Shown here piece by piece: positions 11,642 through 24,190 of a stretch of 64,000 nt of DNA. Origin of the DNA: Eutypella sp. D-1 (Eukaryota; Ascomycota; Sordariomycetes; Xylariales; Diatrypaceae); assembly GCA_023313575.1 (NCBI GenBank), contig JAJTTP010000008.1, positions 1,860,001 to 1,924,000 on the forward strand. Direction: 5' to 3'. The translations under genes were made by a program, and so were the position numbers. Numbering within the stretch: position 1 is the first letter of the stretch; each line of letters begins with the position of its first letter. The notes beneath the pieces were generated by a model. It was not told where the DNA came from. It saw only the letters and a program-made list of their open reading frames with translations, and did not search any database.

Positions 11642-12605
11642 ATGGCAGGAGGCAAAGGAAAGTCGGCTGGCGGCAAGAGTTCCGGTGGAAAGACCTCGGC
11701 CGCAGATGGTCCCAAGAAGCAGCAGAGTCATTCCGCTCGTGCTGGTCTTCAGGTACGTTTTTTATCACCATGACAGATTAACAGGCTTGTCATGACATGA
11801 CGGTCCGGGCTGTTGATGGTCAACAACACGATGACGTTACATTGCACACATCACGATGCACTTCACGATGCGCACGCGCGCAAATTATGTTACCAACTTT
11901 TTAATGTTCCCTTGCCTGCATTGCATTATGGCAATTATCTATACTATGCCAATTATGCTGTCTTATCTTGAAAAGATATATAACATAACATAAACACATA
12001 AACTAACCCATTATCTTCCCCTCTCAGTTCCCTTGCGGTCGTGTCAAGCGTTTCCTCAAGCAGAACACCCAGAACAAGATGCGCGTCGGCGCCAAGGCTG
12101 CCGTCTATGTCACAGCCGTACTCGAATATTTGACCGCCGAGGTCCTCGAGCTTGCAGGAGTAAGTCACTCTATGGATACCATTTTTCCCTTTTCCCTTGC
12201 ATCACCACCTTAGGTCACCCCTCCCATCTCCCCCCTCCCCCTCTCCCCCCACTACTCGCTTTTCAGGTATTTATCTCAGGTGTTTATCTCGATCGAGATG
12301 AGATGAGATGAGCCGACCCCTCAGTTACCTAGGTAGCAGGCATATGTACCTGATGGATATGATATGTACCTGCACTGGCATGTATATATGCGCATGTACT
12401 AACTGACTTTTCTTAGAATGCTGCCAAGGACCTCAAGGTCAAGCGCATCACCCCGCGCCACCTTCAGCTCGCCATCCGCGGTGACGAGGAGCTGGACACC
12501 CTCATCCGCGCCACCATTGCCTTCGGTGGTGTTCTACCCCACATCAACCGCGCTCTGCTGCTCAAGGTCGAGCAGAAGAAGAAGAACAAGGCCATCGAGG
12601 CGTGA
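11642..12605 (+). CDS. HTZ1: Histone variant H2A.Z
   Basis: Three exons: 11642-11752, 12028-12159 and 12417-12605; 432 nt, 143 aa. The protein has the Lys/Gly-rich H2A.Z tail ([17 protein letters not shown]), then [20 protein letters not shown], the alpha2 region [19 protein letters not shown], and [18 protein letters not shown] with GGVLPHI near the end. The variant-specific features ([29 protein letters not shown], no SQ-E/D tail of canonical H2A) separate it from canonical H2A. It replaces H2A in nucleosomes at promoters and boundaries and is deposited by SWR-type remodelers. The lysines of the N-terminal tail are likely acetylation sites. Both introns have standard donors; intron 3' ends are CTCAG and CTTAG. 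The symbol follows yeast nomenclature. Confidence 0.97.
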
Positions 12606-14507
12606 GCTTATCGTCATTAGTCTTAACCATTATCTCGTCTCCTGCTAGTAGTTTTTTTCCGGTTGGAGGTTTTTCCATGGAGGAGAAGTTTGATGAGTCT
12701 GGCATGAGTTGGCTCGGATATGTATGAACTGGTTCTCTGATTCAGGAGGGTGCTCGAGGGGGGCGGAGGGATGGTATGGTATCATGCCCTCTCACGATGA
12801 TTAGGCGTCGCATTCAAACCATATCTCGCTTAGAACGATCGGCTCTATCTGCAGCAGCTAGTGGAACAAACCACCACCCCGATCTCATATCATAGCCTTA
12901 TCGACGAGGCCCCAGCATGCCCAGATAAAGTGCGCGGGGTTGGTTTTTCCAAGAAATATTGCAAAAGGGGCAGGCAGCTGCAGCACGGCTGCCACACATT
13001 ATCTATAGGAGAAAATGGGGGGGCTGAACATGACGTCAAACGGGTCCTCTCTTACCTTAACCTTTTGCCTGTACTACTTTATGATAAAGAGGCATGTAGC
13101 AACACGCGAAGTTTTCCCTTCAGGCTTGGCTTGGACTGGACTGGACCTCTTCTTCCCCTCTCTCACTCGAGACTTGATTGATATGCCTCGTTGAGTGCAA
13201 GTAAATGAGCTATCCTGAAGCTGAAGATGTCATGTGACCATGCAGGCAGGGTATGTCGTATCTCTGGAGGTTAAGGTGCATACAGAGTACCTGAATCGTC
13301 ATCCGTAAGTTCTGAGCTTTCATGCTCTCTGTATGTCGCGTTTTGAGCTCTGTCTTCATAAGCTAGGTATTAGCTGGCGGCCAGCATACAGTACCTGTAC
13401 CAGGCCCCATCGTCGCCTGCTCATACTAGATCGCGCTGATGTGAATCGTTGTTCTCGCAGTATAAGCAACCCCTCATGAACACAACGAGATGGGCTGGGG
13501 GCCCTAGTTCTTAAGCTCATCCATGGTAATGCTCACACCAGTCTCTCTCATATACATTCAGCCCATCTTGTTCCAGGACATAGGTTGTAATGGCGTGAGT
13601 AACCCCCGGGCGCTGGGCTGACGGAATGGGCTCAGTGATACCTGACCATTCCTCATGATGAGCTGCCCAACTCTTGCGGAATTCTATACGATAGCTGCTG
13701 CGGGGGAGGTGTGCTTGTTGTCAGTCAGTCAGCCTGCTCTGTCAGATTTCATTGAGTCTAACTGAAAGCTGCCGTGGATGATGTGGGGTGTGGATTAGTA
13801 TGGAATGTAGGAGCGAGGGTCCTGTAGAGATTATTATAATGTCCACCCGTCAGGCATGAGACAGGTTTCACGTGATGAGGCAGGGCTATCAGCCTTATAT
13901 CCCGTGTGATATTTCGGGGTCTTATTGTGTTCCTTGGATGATGCATATCCTGTCCAGATATCTGTAGGCTGGACTATTTGTTCAGGAGGCGATACCACTC
14001 ATTCATATACCTCACTTGGACTTCGTGCAAGCAAAGCAAGCCTTGGAATGTCAATAAAGTCTGTCATGTGAAGAACAAGAGAGATTGCAAAGTCTATGTC
14101 TCTACCATCCATCCCCCTTTCCATCTCATGTGTTGGACCAGGTGCCATGCATGATGCGATTCGTTCACATTGCCTAGTGCTGTCCTCTACCTAGCGGCAT
14201 ATCATTTTTCGATAGCGCAGTGTCCGCTTGACTGACTGCACGCCCGACGTATATGGGATTTGGAAGTAAGCGTGTCGACGATGACGGAACAATACAGCAT
14301 AGTTACCGCGGGATCAAGCATCACAGAGTCATAGAGAGTTTTCATTGCGCTCTCAAGTAATAGCTCTATTTGAAGCAATAGAAATCTATAGTAGTATGTC
14401 GAGCTCTAGCACAATGCCAACGAGACTGATCATATATACAATATTCTACAAGAGACCATGGAACTAATATGTAGACCGCACCTTTTCGCATCAAACATTG
14501 AAGATGA
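12606..14507. other. Intergenic between H2A.Z and EME1 (convergent)
   Basis: The 1.9 kb lies between two gene 3' ends. It should contain both terminators and untranslated regions. Short ORFs (12861-13181, 13758-13946, 14366-14602) show no motif. Confidence 0.5.
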
Positions 14508-16724
14508 CTAAACGTCCGTGCTCGTGGGATCCCTCCCCGTGAAAACCTTATATATCCTCTTACTAGCAGCCGGACCAACCGCCCGATCAGTAAATGCGCC
14601 ATCGCGGTTGGCGCTCTTGCGACAATTCTCCAGGGCGAGGGGACCGAGGCCCTCGAGGCCGCGCACGAGGGCGGGGACGGTGGGGAACTCGGCGGCGATG
14701 CCGAGGGCGATGGCGGGCGTCACGCGCGTCATCTCCTGCAGCATGCGCGCGTAGACGTCGCGGGGCCCGTCGTCGGCACGCACCTGGCCCGCCTCCATGC
14801 AGAAATTGGCGCCCGCCGTCGCGGCCTCGCGCGCTCGCCGGTACGGCACCGTGCTGATGTGCTGCGTGAACACCGAAACCCACTGCGCTGTCTCGGGCGC
14901 CCCGCTCGTGTGGTGGATCAGCGCTCCGTGCAGCACTTGGAGCGATAGCAGTGCGTCTTCGACGGTGTCCTCGTCGATGTACTCCTGTGACGGCTGCGCG
15001 GTTTTGCGCCGCCGGCCCGTGGAGGAGGCTGCGGAGCTGGTTGGCGGCGGGTCCTCGTTCCGCACCGCGGACTGGAATTGTCGGTTGCGCACGTTGCGGT
15101 TCTTGCGCATCCATGGCCCCAGCCCTTCGATCAGGTATATGATGGTCTTGTCCGGGTGTCCGGTCTTCATGCGGAGGACATGGGCCTCTAGGTGCTGCTC
15201 GTCGATGCCGAGAGCGAGTTTAACGAACTCGGCGGCGTCGACGATGACGAGCACGTGTTTTTCGGGCTCGATGTGCATCCGTACCGGCTCCCAGTGCCCT
15301 TGCTCCTCGTTGTATCGGCTGCTGACCTTGCGCCGCCACTTGACGACGTTGTCGATCGTGCTGTCGTAGATGCTGTGCTCGACGTCCATGTCCTTCAGCA
15401 GTTCTTGGATCTGCAGCTTGCGACCGGCGTCTAACGAGGAGGGTAGGTCGACGATCATCTCGGGCGTTGACACCTTCTTGTCCGTTCGCACCTTGTTGAC
15501 CTCCTCGAGAGCCTTCTTCTTGACGTTCTCGAGGGCGCGCTCCGCCTTCTCTTGCTCCTTCTGCACCCGCTTGCGCTCCCTCTCCGCTTCCTTCTCCTCA
15601 GCCGTCTGCGTCTTATCTGCCGCCTTGCTAACAGATTTTCCCTTAGGTTTACTGGTCGACTTCGACCTCTTTTTAGGAGATGTGTGATATGAACGCCTGG
15701 CTTCCCTGACCTTCGCGAAGTCAATGTCCGCCAGGTCCGGCAGGTCGGAGTCCGAACTGGCCACGTCGTCCACGTCGATGAAATCTTCGACCTGTCCACT
15801 GCTCTTGGATCTTGGAAGTGGCGGTGGCGCCGGCGAACTCGAGAAGGGATTCGGGCTCGTGCCCCTTTCGGGCATGGAGCTGGATATGGGGTCCCAAGCT
15901 GCCGGCTTCTTGTTGGGTCTGTCTTGCAGCTTGTCCAAGGGGATGTCAAAGGGATCGCTCGACAGGTCCGCGAAGGCAGCTCTCTTCAACGGCTTATCCG
16001 GATTGCTGGTGGACGCCTTCACCGCTTTTGGACTCCCCCTCGGCGAGCTCGCGAAAGGGTCGTCGTCCGACAGCTCGGGTAAGCGGGAGGTCTCCCGTGG
16101 GGCGGCAGCCTTTGCCGGTTGCCTCTTCTGGGAGTTCGTGGTGAGTGAGTTCAGGAAATCCTCGTTCTTCTTCTTCCAGTTGCTTGCATTGAAGGTGTCG
16201 TGGGCAGCAGGACTACTGGATTCGATGGGGTCTGCTAGAGACTGGCACCTTTTCATCCCGGCTTTTTGCGGAGGCCGGCGGTCCGCGGTGTTGACGACGG
16301 CGGCGGATGCTGTCCGCCTGAAAGAAGTGCCGGCATTCTTCTTCCCACGAGGAGAAGATGGGGAGACTCTTGGTTTCTTGACAAACAGGGGCTCGTCAAG
16401 GTCACCGACGGTGTCAAATTCATCTGATAGGAACAAGAAATCATTGTCTTGGCGGTGGTGGCCGGTACTTGTCCTCTTGGCACCTGTAACAGGGGGTTTC
16501 AACTCAGTCGTCGCAAGACTTGAAGTGGCTTTGATAGGGTGATCCGCTGTCAAATCTAGAACGTCGAAGTCGATTGCTCTCGACGGTCCTGCCACTGCTG
16601 CTGCCACTGCTGCTGCTGCAGTCTTCCGTGGCGGCGTCGCAGCGCGCTTAGGAGGTGCGGCATCATTGGCGGACGATGGACTGGAGAGCAGATCAATTAC
16701 CTCGACGGGCATCTTGGCGAGCAA
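14508..16724 (-). CDS. EME1: Structure-specific endonuclease subunit Eme1/Mms4
   Basis: Intronless 738-aa protein. Residues 1-370 are low-complexity, Ser/Pro/Lys-rich and probably disordered, with acidic DDDPFASSP and FIDVDD-type segments that resemble phospho-sites or SUMO-interacting stretches. A Lys/Glu-rich helix (about 380-430, EKEAERERKRVQKEQEKAE) leads into an ERCC4-type nuclease-fold domain (MIVDLPSSL, KHVLVIVDAAEFVKLA, TIIYLIEGLGPW) and a C-terminal helix-hairpin-helix region (TRVTPAIALGIAAEFPTVPALV). Eme1 is the non-catalytic partner of Mus81, cutting branched recombination and replication intermediates in the nucleus; this chain lacks a clear ERKxxxD nuclease motif, as expected. 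Translation may start at Met1 or Met5 (MPVEVIDLLSS), where family homology begins. Confidence 0.88.
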   Translation of the reverse strand: MLAKMPVEVIDLLSSPSSANDAAPPKRAATPPRKTAAAAVAAAVAGPSRAIDFDVLDLTADHPIKATSSLATTELKPPVTGAKRTSTGHHRQDNDFLFLSDEFDTVGDLDEPLFVKKPRVSPSSPRGKKNAGTSFRRTASAAVVNTADRRPPQKAGMKRCQSLADPIESSSPAAHDTFNASNWKKKNEDFLNSLTTNSQKRQPAKAAAPRETSRLPELSDDDPFASSPRGSPKAVKASTSNPDKPLKRAAFADLSSDPFDIPLDKLQDRPNKKPAAWDPISSSMPERGTSPNPFSSSPAPPPLPRSKSSGQVEDFIDVDDVASSDSDLPDLADIDFAKVREARRSYHTSPKKRSKSTSKPKGKSVSKAADKTQTAEEKEAERERKRVQKEQEKAERALENVKKKALEEVNKVRTDKKVSTPEMIVDLPSSLDAGRKLQIQELLKDMDVEHSIYDSTIDNVVKWRRKVSSRYNEEQGHWEPVRMHIEPEKHVLVIVDAAEFVKLALGIDEQHLEAHVLRMKTGHPDKTIIYLIEGLGPWMRKNRNVRNRQFQSAVRNEDPPPTSSAASSTGRRRKTAQPSQEYIDEDTVEDALLSLQVLHGALIHHTSGAPETAQWVSVFTQHISTVPYRRAREAATAGANFCMEAGQVRADDGPRDVYARMLQEMTRVTPAIALGIAAEFPTVPALVRGLEGLGPLALENCRKSANRDGAFTDRAVGPAASKRIYKVFTGRDPTSTDV

Positions 16725-18987
16725 ATGCCGAGTCGGACGCGAACAGACGGACTTTTATATACACATAGATGACTGCCTGACTGTCTTCGAGGATGAAATA
16801 AACGCGTGATTTTTAGTGGTGACGCGTTCTGATAGCGAGGCCGATAACGATTGTTCAATTGCACTTGCCGCGCATAGCACGCGTATCACGTGATATATTT
16901 GCTACACGGAATTATCTTGGTTATCTTATCTTATCAGCTGATGAAACAGCTAAGGACCTCCTGTAGGTACTTCATGTAGCAGCTTAGGTACTTCAGTACC
17001 CAGAACCCTAGAGATCCTGACTGTCGGGTTTGGATTTAACGGTGTTATGCCAGCTGCTGGTCTATAGTACCTATCTACTCGACCTTCATGATTGTACGCT
17101 GTGAAGAGGATGATGAGATGATTACCTACCCAGTTTGCGCTCATCTCGAGCCAGTGTCGTGCGAACTACGTAGGTATGTCTGAGGCTTCAAAGTTGCACG
17201 AGGATCCGAAGATCTTTCTCGGGCCGCAGTTAGGCAGTGTAAAGGGTAACACGCCATATCCCCTAACAGTAAGCCACCCCATCTTCACCTAAGAGATCGT
17301 CCCGTCACTACATATGCAGAATGCACAAGAAAAATTCTTTGCATGCCTCATGCCCATTCTTGAAAAACCAGCAACGAGTAAACGTCTGTGTGTCCCTGCC
17401 ATGGTATGTATCGAGGCGCTAGTCATAGTTGTCTGAGGCGGGTTGGCGGGATGTTGATCGGGCGTGGCTCCTCCCTCAAACCCTTGATCTAGAGATGGAT
17501 CCCGTAGGGTCAAGCTATCACCTGCATATCAGGATTATATTATGGAGTTCACATTGACGTATTGAATGACTTTCTTTTCGCTCCTCATCGAAACTGGACT
17601 TTGAACACCGACCGATTTGCACTGCCGACTACTCCTTTCCCTACATCGTATTTACATAGATCAACCAATGCTCGCTCACGAGAGTTCTGCCATCACGACA
17701 CGAGAACTACCTACTAGACTCCAGTACTGACTAAAACTATACGGATTTGTAATAGTAACAACGCCCTGCAGAAAAACGCAATCTTATCTTCAGTCTTTCA
17801 TATGCTTTCTTCAGGTATAGCTGCGGGGTCCGACGACGAGGGCCCTTGCCTAGCGCGATGCGGTACCAGACGCGCGCATGAAGACTGGCAGGATCCCTGG
17901 ATGGTAGTGAAGTCGTAACGCGTACAGTACTACGTCGAGGCACTTGCTCCAATTGCACGTGGACTTTTCTCCAGCGGGATGGACAATGACTACCTAGGTA
18001 GTCTACGCTGCTACGCTGTTACGCTATTTCGTGCACAGTCATGGATGGATACAGTAATCCGTAAAGGACACAGTTGGAACGAGGAGCGAGGGGCAAAGGG
18101 GCGCTCGGCTCTGGGATTCAAGGGTCGGTGCGCGCACGGCCCGGATCACGGATTGCCTGCCCGTTTGAAGAACGGGCGTCCCGCTGCTACGTGAGATGTA
18201 TCTCTCTGCTAATCTGCTAACTAACCCCTCTTTTCAGTAGGATACTGGGACAAGGGTGTGCCGGGCAACGGCTGTGCTGCCTGCCTGCTTGAGATGGGAA
18301 CGTCTCCTGGCCCCGCTATCCGATATATCTTTCCCGTCCCTACACGGCGCGCCATGATCCCCAACGCGGCAGAGCATGCGACGCCGTGAGAGTCGTAGAA
18401 TGCGGGGTGCATGAGCTCGCGGCCGTCAAGTCAACCCGGCATGTGAGAACGTCCAACACTGGGTTCGCGTCTTCCTGGAACTCCAGAGTTTCTCTTCCTC
18501 CCGTCTCTAAGCTCTGGGTCTAGAGCGAAACGCAGAGTGTTGAACCTGGTTCATTCTGGATTGGACTTACCAATGTGGCCATGTGGGTTGTAGATGAGAT
18601 GCGATGCTTTGGATGTAAGGCTGAGCAACCTCAAGCTAGGATCTGGCTTGTTGTTGACGAAAGCTTGAGTTGAGGTAGCCTTGAATACCATCGTGGACGG
18701 GTTATGCTGGCTTGTTTAGAGGCAAAGTTATATATCTCAGTGAGCGTGGGGGTTAAGGTCAAAGCGTCCAGTTCATGTGATGATGCTTTGCTTCCACGTG
18801 CTGGCGGACCAGGCACCAGCGTAGAAGTCCGGCTCGGGCTGTCGGCCGGCCCCAAAAGGCTTGAGTCCGTCCGCATTAGCTATGTATGTCAACATGTCAA
18901 AGCGCCGCCCTGTTCTGGAGGAGGTGTGGACGGCGCGATGTCACTCCCGTCGAAAGAAGTAAAGGCGTCAATGCGGGCACGCCGGCC

Positions 18988-19004
18988 ACCCCCCCCCCCC
19001 CCCC
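18988..19004. repeat. Poly-C tract (17 C)
   Basis: Uninterrupted run of 17 cytosines in intergenic DNA. It is also a likely site of sequencing length error. Confidence 0.9.
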
Positions 19005-21596
19005 AACGTGGGAGACACGCGCTTCTTCCCCAGTGTCGCCGTCGGACAGGTCGTATGTAGGAAGTGTCTATCGCCAAAGAGATGATGCCCAGTGTGCCTA
19101 ACCATCCCGCGGAGTGGCGGCGTCTGCCAATTCTTGCTAGACGGCCCCTAAAACGACACACCTAACCCGTTCCGGGACGATGAAACAGGACGCCCTTCTT
19201 TCTCGTCCTGAGCTGAGCTGATGCTTGGCGAGCTCAGAATCTTGGTTTTTATTTATTTTGGCCTTTTCGTCAACGTTGTTGCTGGATGATATGCCGGAGT
19301 CTTATTACCCTATTATTGTACCTCGTGTTTTGTTTGGTTTACTGAATCCCTGGGTCGTACGTAGATCGCTCGCGCACTAGAGACGAATCCCGTCCAAGGA
19401 AACAATTGCCCCCTTTCCCGCGTTGAAGTGTGATGTGATGCCCGGACTCGTCGGGAGTAGGACAGAGGTCGTATTAAAGATGACAAAGCACTTTAGGTTT
19501 ATATAGGTCACAAGTAAGCAGGGCAGGTTGTCATATAACTAGGTATTGCGGATTATTAGTCCTCTTTTTTTTCTACTCCAGCATACGTATCCGGGACGTC
19601 TGGGACGTCGAAGCTGTGCACGAGTGTGTAGTAGGTATGGCAGCAGAGACGCGTCCGCGCTGTTTCAGAAGCCGCGCTGATTGCGATCTTCAAGCCTTTT
19701 TAGCACCCCCGGGGCGCCGCACCAGCACATCCGAGACGCCGCGCCGGCCGGGTCGAGACCGGCCATCAAGGGCCGCGAAGCATTCAACGTGTCTAGAACC
19801 CCCTAACTCGCTGAACTTACACTATACTAGACAGGCTGACAGTGCCTAAGACATCGAGCTCTTCTAACATATAAACATACATAGTAGCACAGCTGCGAAA
19901 GCAAGTAAGCTACGGAAAGATATAAGTACGTAAAGTTAGTTATACGTTTACGGAATTTTCCGGCCTTTTTAACAAGGTATTTGGACGCGAGAGAGAGAAA
20001 CTGGGATGGGATGGGATGCGCGTTTAATCACATCCTTACAATGGATCTGAGCGCGAGTTGCATGCATAAGTGAGAATTGATAAGAGCGGGATTGAGGAAC
20101 GAGTTATCGAGGACATGTACACATCTGCAGCCCATTTGGGGCACTGATCACCATCGCAGATTTACGTGATGAAAACGCCGATGAACATGTGGTTCTCAGA
20201 TGGTCGGGATCCCCCCATCAAACTCCAGATTCTGGGTAGCAGATTTCATTCAGGACGACTGACCCCCCGCCCCTTTTTTTCTTCTTCTTCTTTCTTCCTC
20301 AGGCGGGCAATAGGTAGCGAAACAGTGGTGGTGCAGTTGAGGTTCCCGACGGGCTACGACGCATGAGGCATGGCGTTGCGTGCATCAGCTGTAGCGCTTG
20401 CGAAACGTGCTGAATTGGACCGACCGTCTTCCCCTTTTGGTCGAGCTGCCCACCCCCAAAGCAGCAGACCCCTCCCCCCCTGCTCTTGCTCTTGCTCTTC
20501 CTCTTTGCTCCCCTTTTCTTCATCGTTTCTTCGATCCGACGCCGTCGAAGACGCTAACCTCTAACTATCGGGCGCGTCTTTACTGGTTGGGCGGGCTGGC
20601 TTCACCGGCTCGTGAATGTACCGGTTTGGTTAGTTTATGTAGCTGGTTTCTGGTTTGGGGCTTGTTCGGAGATGTGCATGAGAGGAGAGAGGAACAGGAA
20701 GACGCAAGAAACCACCCACCCACAAAACCCCGGTACTGGAACTTGGTTTGACTCCACTACCGCCGAATTTTTGAGACGAACATTATGATATTTGATTGGT
20801 CGAGTGTTTCATGTACAATTTGCAGGGTTGTGAAGGTGCGAAAGAGGTGCAGAAGTACCTCAATGATATATACCTGGGTATGTATATACAGGCAGGTAGG
20901 TATATAGTGTATACTAACCCCCTGGCCAAGTGGTAGGGTCTGAGAGATATACCCGATCCTTGCGTGTGATAAGATTTCTCTTTCCTTTCGTTTCCTTTAC
21001 TAAGTATTCATCTTTTCCCTCTTTGCCTCTTTGCCTTTCGTTGCGGTCGGGAACTCGGGTGGCAGCAGCAATACCGTCGGCTGGATACCGACTAACTACG
21101 TGTAGCTGCTTTAACGCTTCCCGTCTTTATGTCGCCGCCGCAAAAGGGGCCACGCTTCTAGTATAATGCGGTAGCGCGTAGCTATGCCATCCAGTTGCTC
21201 ACTCTCGATCTCTCTCGGAGACTTGGAACTTCCCCCCACCAGGATAGCATAATCAATCAACTACATACAGCTGTCACGATTATCGGGATGTGTTGACTTG
21301 GTTGGCTTCCCATATAACTAGTAACCAACTCCATCGCTGTCGTGTTTTGCGAACAACTACTCGGGAGCCTGATGGATTCCCTTGCGTGGGAAAGCTTTGA
21401 GGGGGAATCAGTCAAGACGGACGGACGGGGCGGGTTCTACAAAGCTCTGGCGGGTTTTCGTCGTCTGTGTGGGGAGATAGTTCCCAATATATACTTGCAA
21501 CCTAAAGCATGTAGAAGCTGCTGGCTGGTGTCACGTCATGTGGATCGTCGAGACGTCAAGCAGAGGCCTGCCGCATCGTGCAGGTTGGACGTGCTG

Positions 21597-21627
21597 CCTT
21601 GCCTTGCCTTGCCTTGCCTTGCCTTGC
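21597..21627. repeat. (CCTTG)6 microsatellite
   Basis: Six perfect CCTTG units plus one base. The same pentamer recurs imperfectly in the H2A.Z leader near 11280-11305. Confidence 0.95.
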
Positions 21628-21838
21628 ATCGTCCTACATACACAAGATGCGACGACTACCCATGGATACATGCCAAAGTGTGGGAATGGGTTAGTTACCC
21701 ACACTTGCTTCTCCACGGATGCGAATAGAAGATATGCACGCACTTTGAGACCACACGAGCCCGCACATCACATATGGCGGTCGAGACACATCGCATCAAG
21801 ACGTTTAGCGTGGCGGTAGCAGGGTCCATTCAGATTGA

Positions 21839-21862
21839 TAACTAACTAACTAACTAACTAAC
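21839..21862. repeat. (AACT)n microsatellite
   Basis: About six perfect tetranucleotide units in intergenic DNA. Confidence 0.9.
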
Positions 21863-23970
21863 GGGTGTTGATCGGAAATCCATATATATCGATGCATCAT
21901 TTCTATGCTATGCTATGCTGTGTGTGCGCAAACCAGGCAGGTAAGTTGTGGAGGATCTGTCTAGTTACTTAACTACATATACCTAAGTAGTATGGATACC
22001 AATCGCAACACATCCGTGGGATGCGCTGATGCGCGGTGCGGTCTTCACTAACTTGGAATCGACGATAATGTCCGATATGATATGTTTACTTCCCCATACT
22101 GAACGGCGCAACCCGTGAATAATATATGCATTTATAGGTACACCTAACAAGTGACCTCTGCTGTATTTTCCAGTTTGCTGCCGCCCCGGTTACCTCTAGG
22201 GCTGGGGAGGTAGTTACCGTGGACCTGTCCCAGGGCGTCAGTACACACCTAGGTACACCCCCGGCCCCCCCAAACGCCCCTGGCCCCGATGCGCCGGACC
22301 CCATCCCTGGGGGTGCTGGAAGAGAACTTAATAGTGCTCCTAATTAAGACGAGATACTTAGGTACATAGACCAGTACCCACGCAAGGTAAAGTACAACCA
22401 TGCAAGTACAAGCGTAAGCGCAGGGCCGGACAGGTGTGGGTATTGGTAACCCATTCCCAGAAAGGGATTGGGGGCCAGCGCTTCTGCAGGCACGATCCGG
22501 TCGCCAGTTAATTCCAAGGTTGCCAATTTACTGAATTTACATCTCTTGTACTTCTTTAGGTCTTTAGCGACAAGCTACAAGTACACAGAGGTGCACCACA
22601 GCTTTGCTGTCTAATATTGTACCCCAAGGCGTGTATATCATTTCTTGCAATGTACCTAATATTGGAATTGGGGTCTTTTATGTATGCCCAGGTGTATGTA
22701 TGTATGTAATGTACCTTTCGATAGCTCCCATTAATGATTTCGAGCTTATCTTCCCCTTTTTGGGCCCGGTAGTCCGGCCTCCAATATCCTACAATACCTA
22801 TCTCTCTCTCTCTTCTTACCTGTACGAACTGTACCTTTACCAACTCTCTCTCCCTAATCCATCCATGGATCGCTAATAACGCGCACTAGTTTACCTCCCA
22901 AGAAGTTGAGGGCTGGCTGGCTGGATGTCCTAATACCCTTCTCTAGGTGTAAGTACCTGGGTAATGGCCCTGGGGCATATGTTTTCCTATCTCACACCCC
23001 CCCCCCTGAGATCTCTACTACGCCTCTTTTTTCCCCCTTCCTAACTCGTTGATTATTATTCCCTTTTTTATTTTTTTGTTTCTCCTGTTTCCATCTTCTT
23101 AGTACTTAGTACTATACAGTATTTTCTCTTCAGTGAGATTTATTAGTAGAGATACTATTAGAAAACAGAGAGATATCAGGGAAACAGGTTGACCCTTCTG
23201 CTGGCCAACGACCGATCGTGCGCTCGTTTTTCCCTTATCCCCATCCCCGAATACCTATTCGCCTAGGTATCATCTTATCACCGATTCTTACTTGGTAATC
23301 CCAGGTAATTCCAGGTTGTCTCGATACTTCTCCTCTTATTCACTTAGTATCAGCCCATCATCTATCTACTTTTTACATTCTCGAGGTCTTCCCCCTCCAG
23401 GCCGTAACATAATCTCATCTCCAACCGCATCAGAGAAACTTGTAGCTGGTTCGATTCTTCTGCAAGACTGCGACAAATGACGCCCGACATCTCAGACAGG
23501 CTGTTCATATAGACAGACACCACCAAAAGGGTCACCACTGAAGGGTCACCATCAAGGGTCGACATCTCTCATCTCTCGTGGTCGACACCACCAATCCTGG
23601 TCATCCTGGCCATCCTGGTCAAACTCTTTTTCTTTCTCTGTCTCTGTTGACTTTCTTCTTGCATTCCTCACGTTCCTTTTTTTAGAGTTTCCAGCCCTGG
23701 CAAAACTGGAATCTGGTCTGGTTGACTCAGCATCATCTCATTCTCCGTTCCAGTCCAGTCCTTTCTACCAGTCCTTTCTACCTACCTAGTCTTTCTACCT
23801 TAACTACCTAGTTACCTAGGCAGTCTTACTACTACCTCTTACCAGTCTGGTCTAGAGCGGCGAGTCCGACCTTGTCCCAGTCTCACTCCTATTCCACCTA
23901 TTCCCACCTGGCTGCCTGGTGTTATTCGCCTATCCGCCTATTCAGCGCAACCGAACACCCGGCCCGATTA

Positions 23971-24006
23971 TCAGGCTCAGACTCAGGCTCAGGCTCAGGC
24001 TCAGGC
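23971..24006. repeat. (TCAGGC)n hexanucleotide repeat
   Basis: Six units of TCAGGC, one carrying a G-to-A change, in the pyrimidine-rich presumed leader of the kinesin gene. Confidence 0.9.
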
Positions 24007-24190
24007 CCGATTACCAGCTTACCTAAACTCGTCTATCGTCTAACCGTGATCGTGGCTTCCCTCATCTTACCTCACTAACCCCAAGCCCACGATACTCGCC
24101 CCGAACATTCGCCAGACATATATCGTTCGTTGCGCGCCGATTTCCGATCGTCATTAGTATCCGGCACCCACTCTTCTGCGCATTGCCATT

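Larger units (their letters stand above)
16725..24190. other. Gene-poor region upstream of kinesin
   Basis: Nearly 7.5 kb without a convincing coding exon. It contains many TAGGTA/TACCTA boxes (for example 16964-17062, 20870-20905, 22355-22375 and 22940-22965) and several microsatellites. A long pyrimidine-rich run, about 22950-24190, probably includes the promoter and an unusually long kinesin leader. ORFs here are short, compositionally biased and unlike known domains. A small non-coding RNA gene cannot be excluded. Confidence 0.5.

Noticed and set aside
15724..16542. 272-codon plus-strand ORF opposite EME1
   Set aside because: Antisense of a low-complexity coding region.
20923..20933. tRNA A-box-like TGGCCAAGTGG
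   Set aside because: No matching B box and no cloverleaf could be folded in the following 90 bases.
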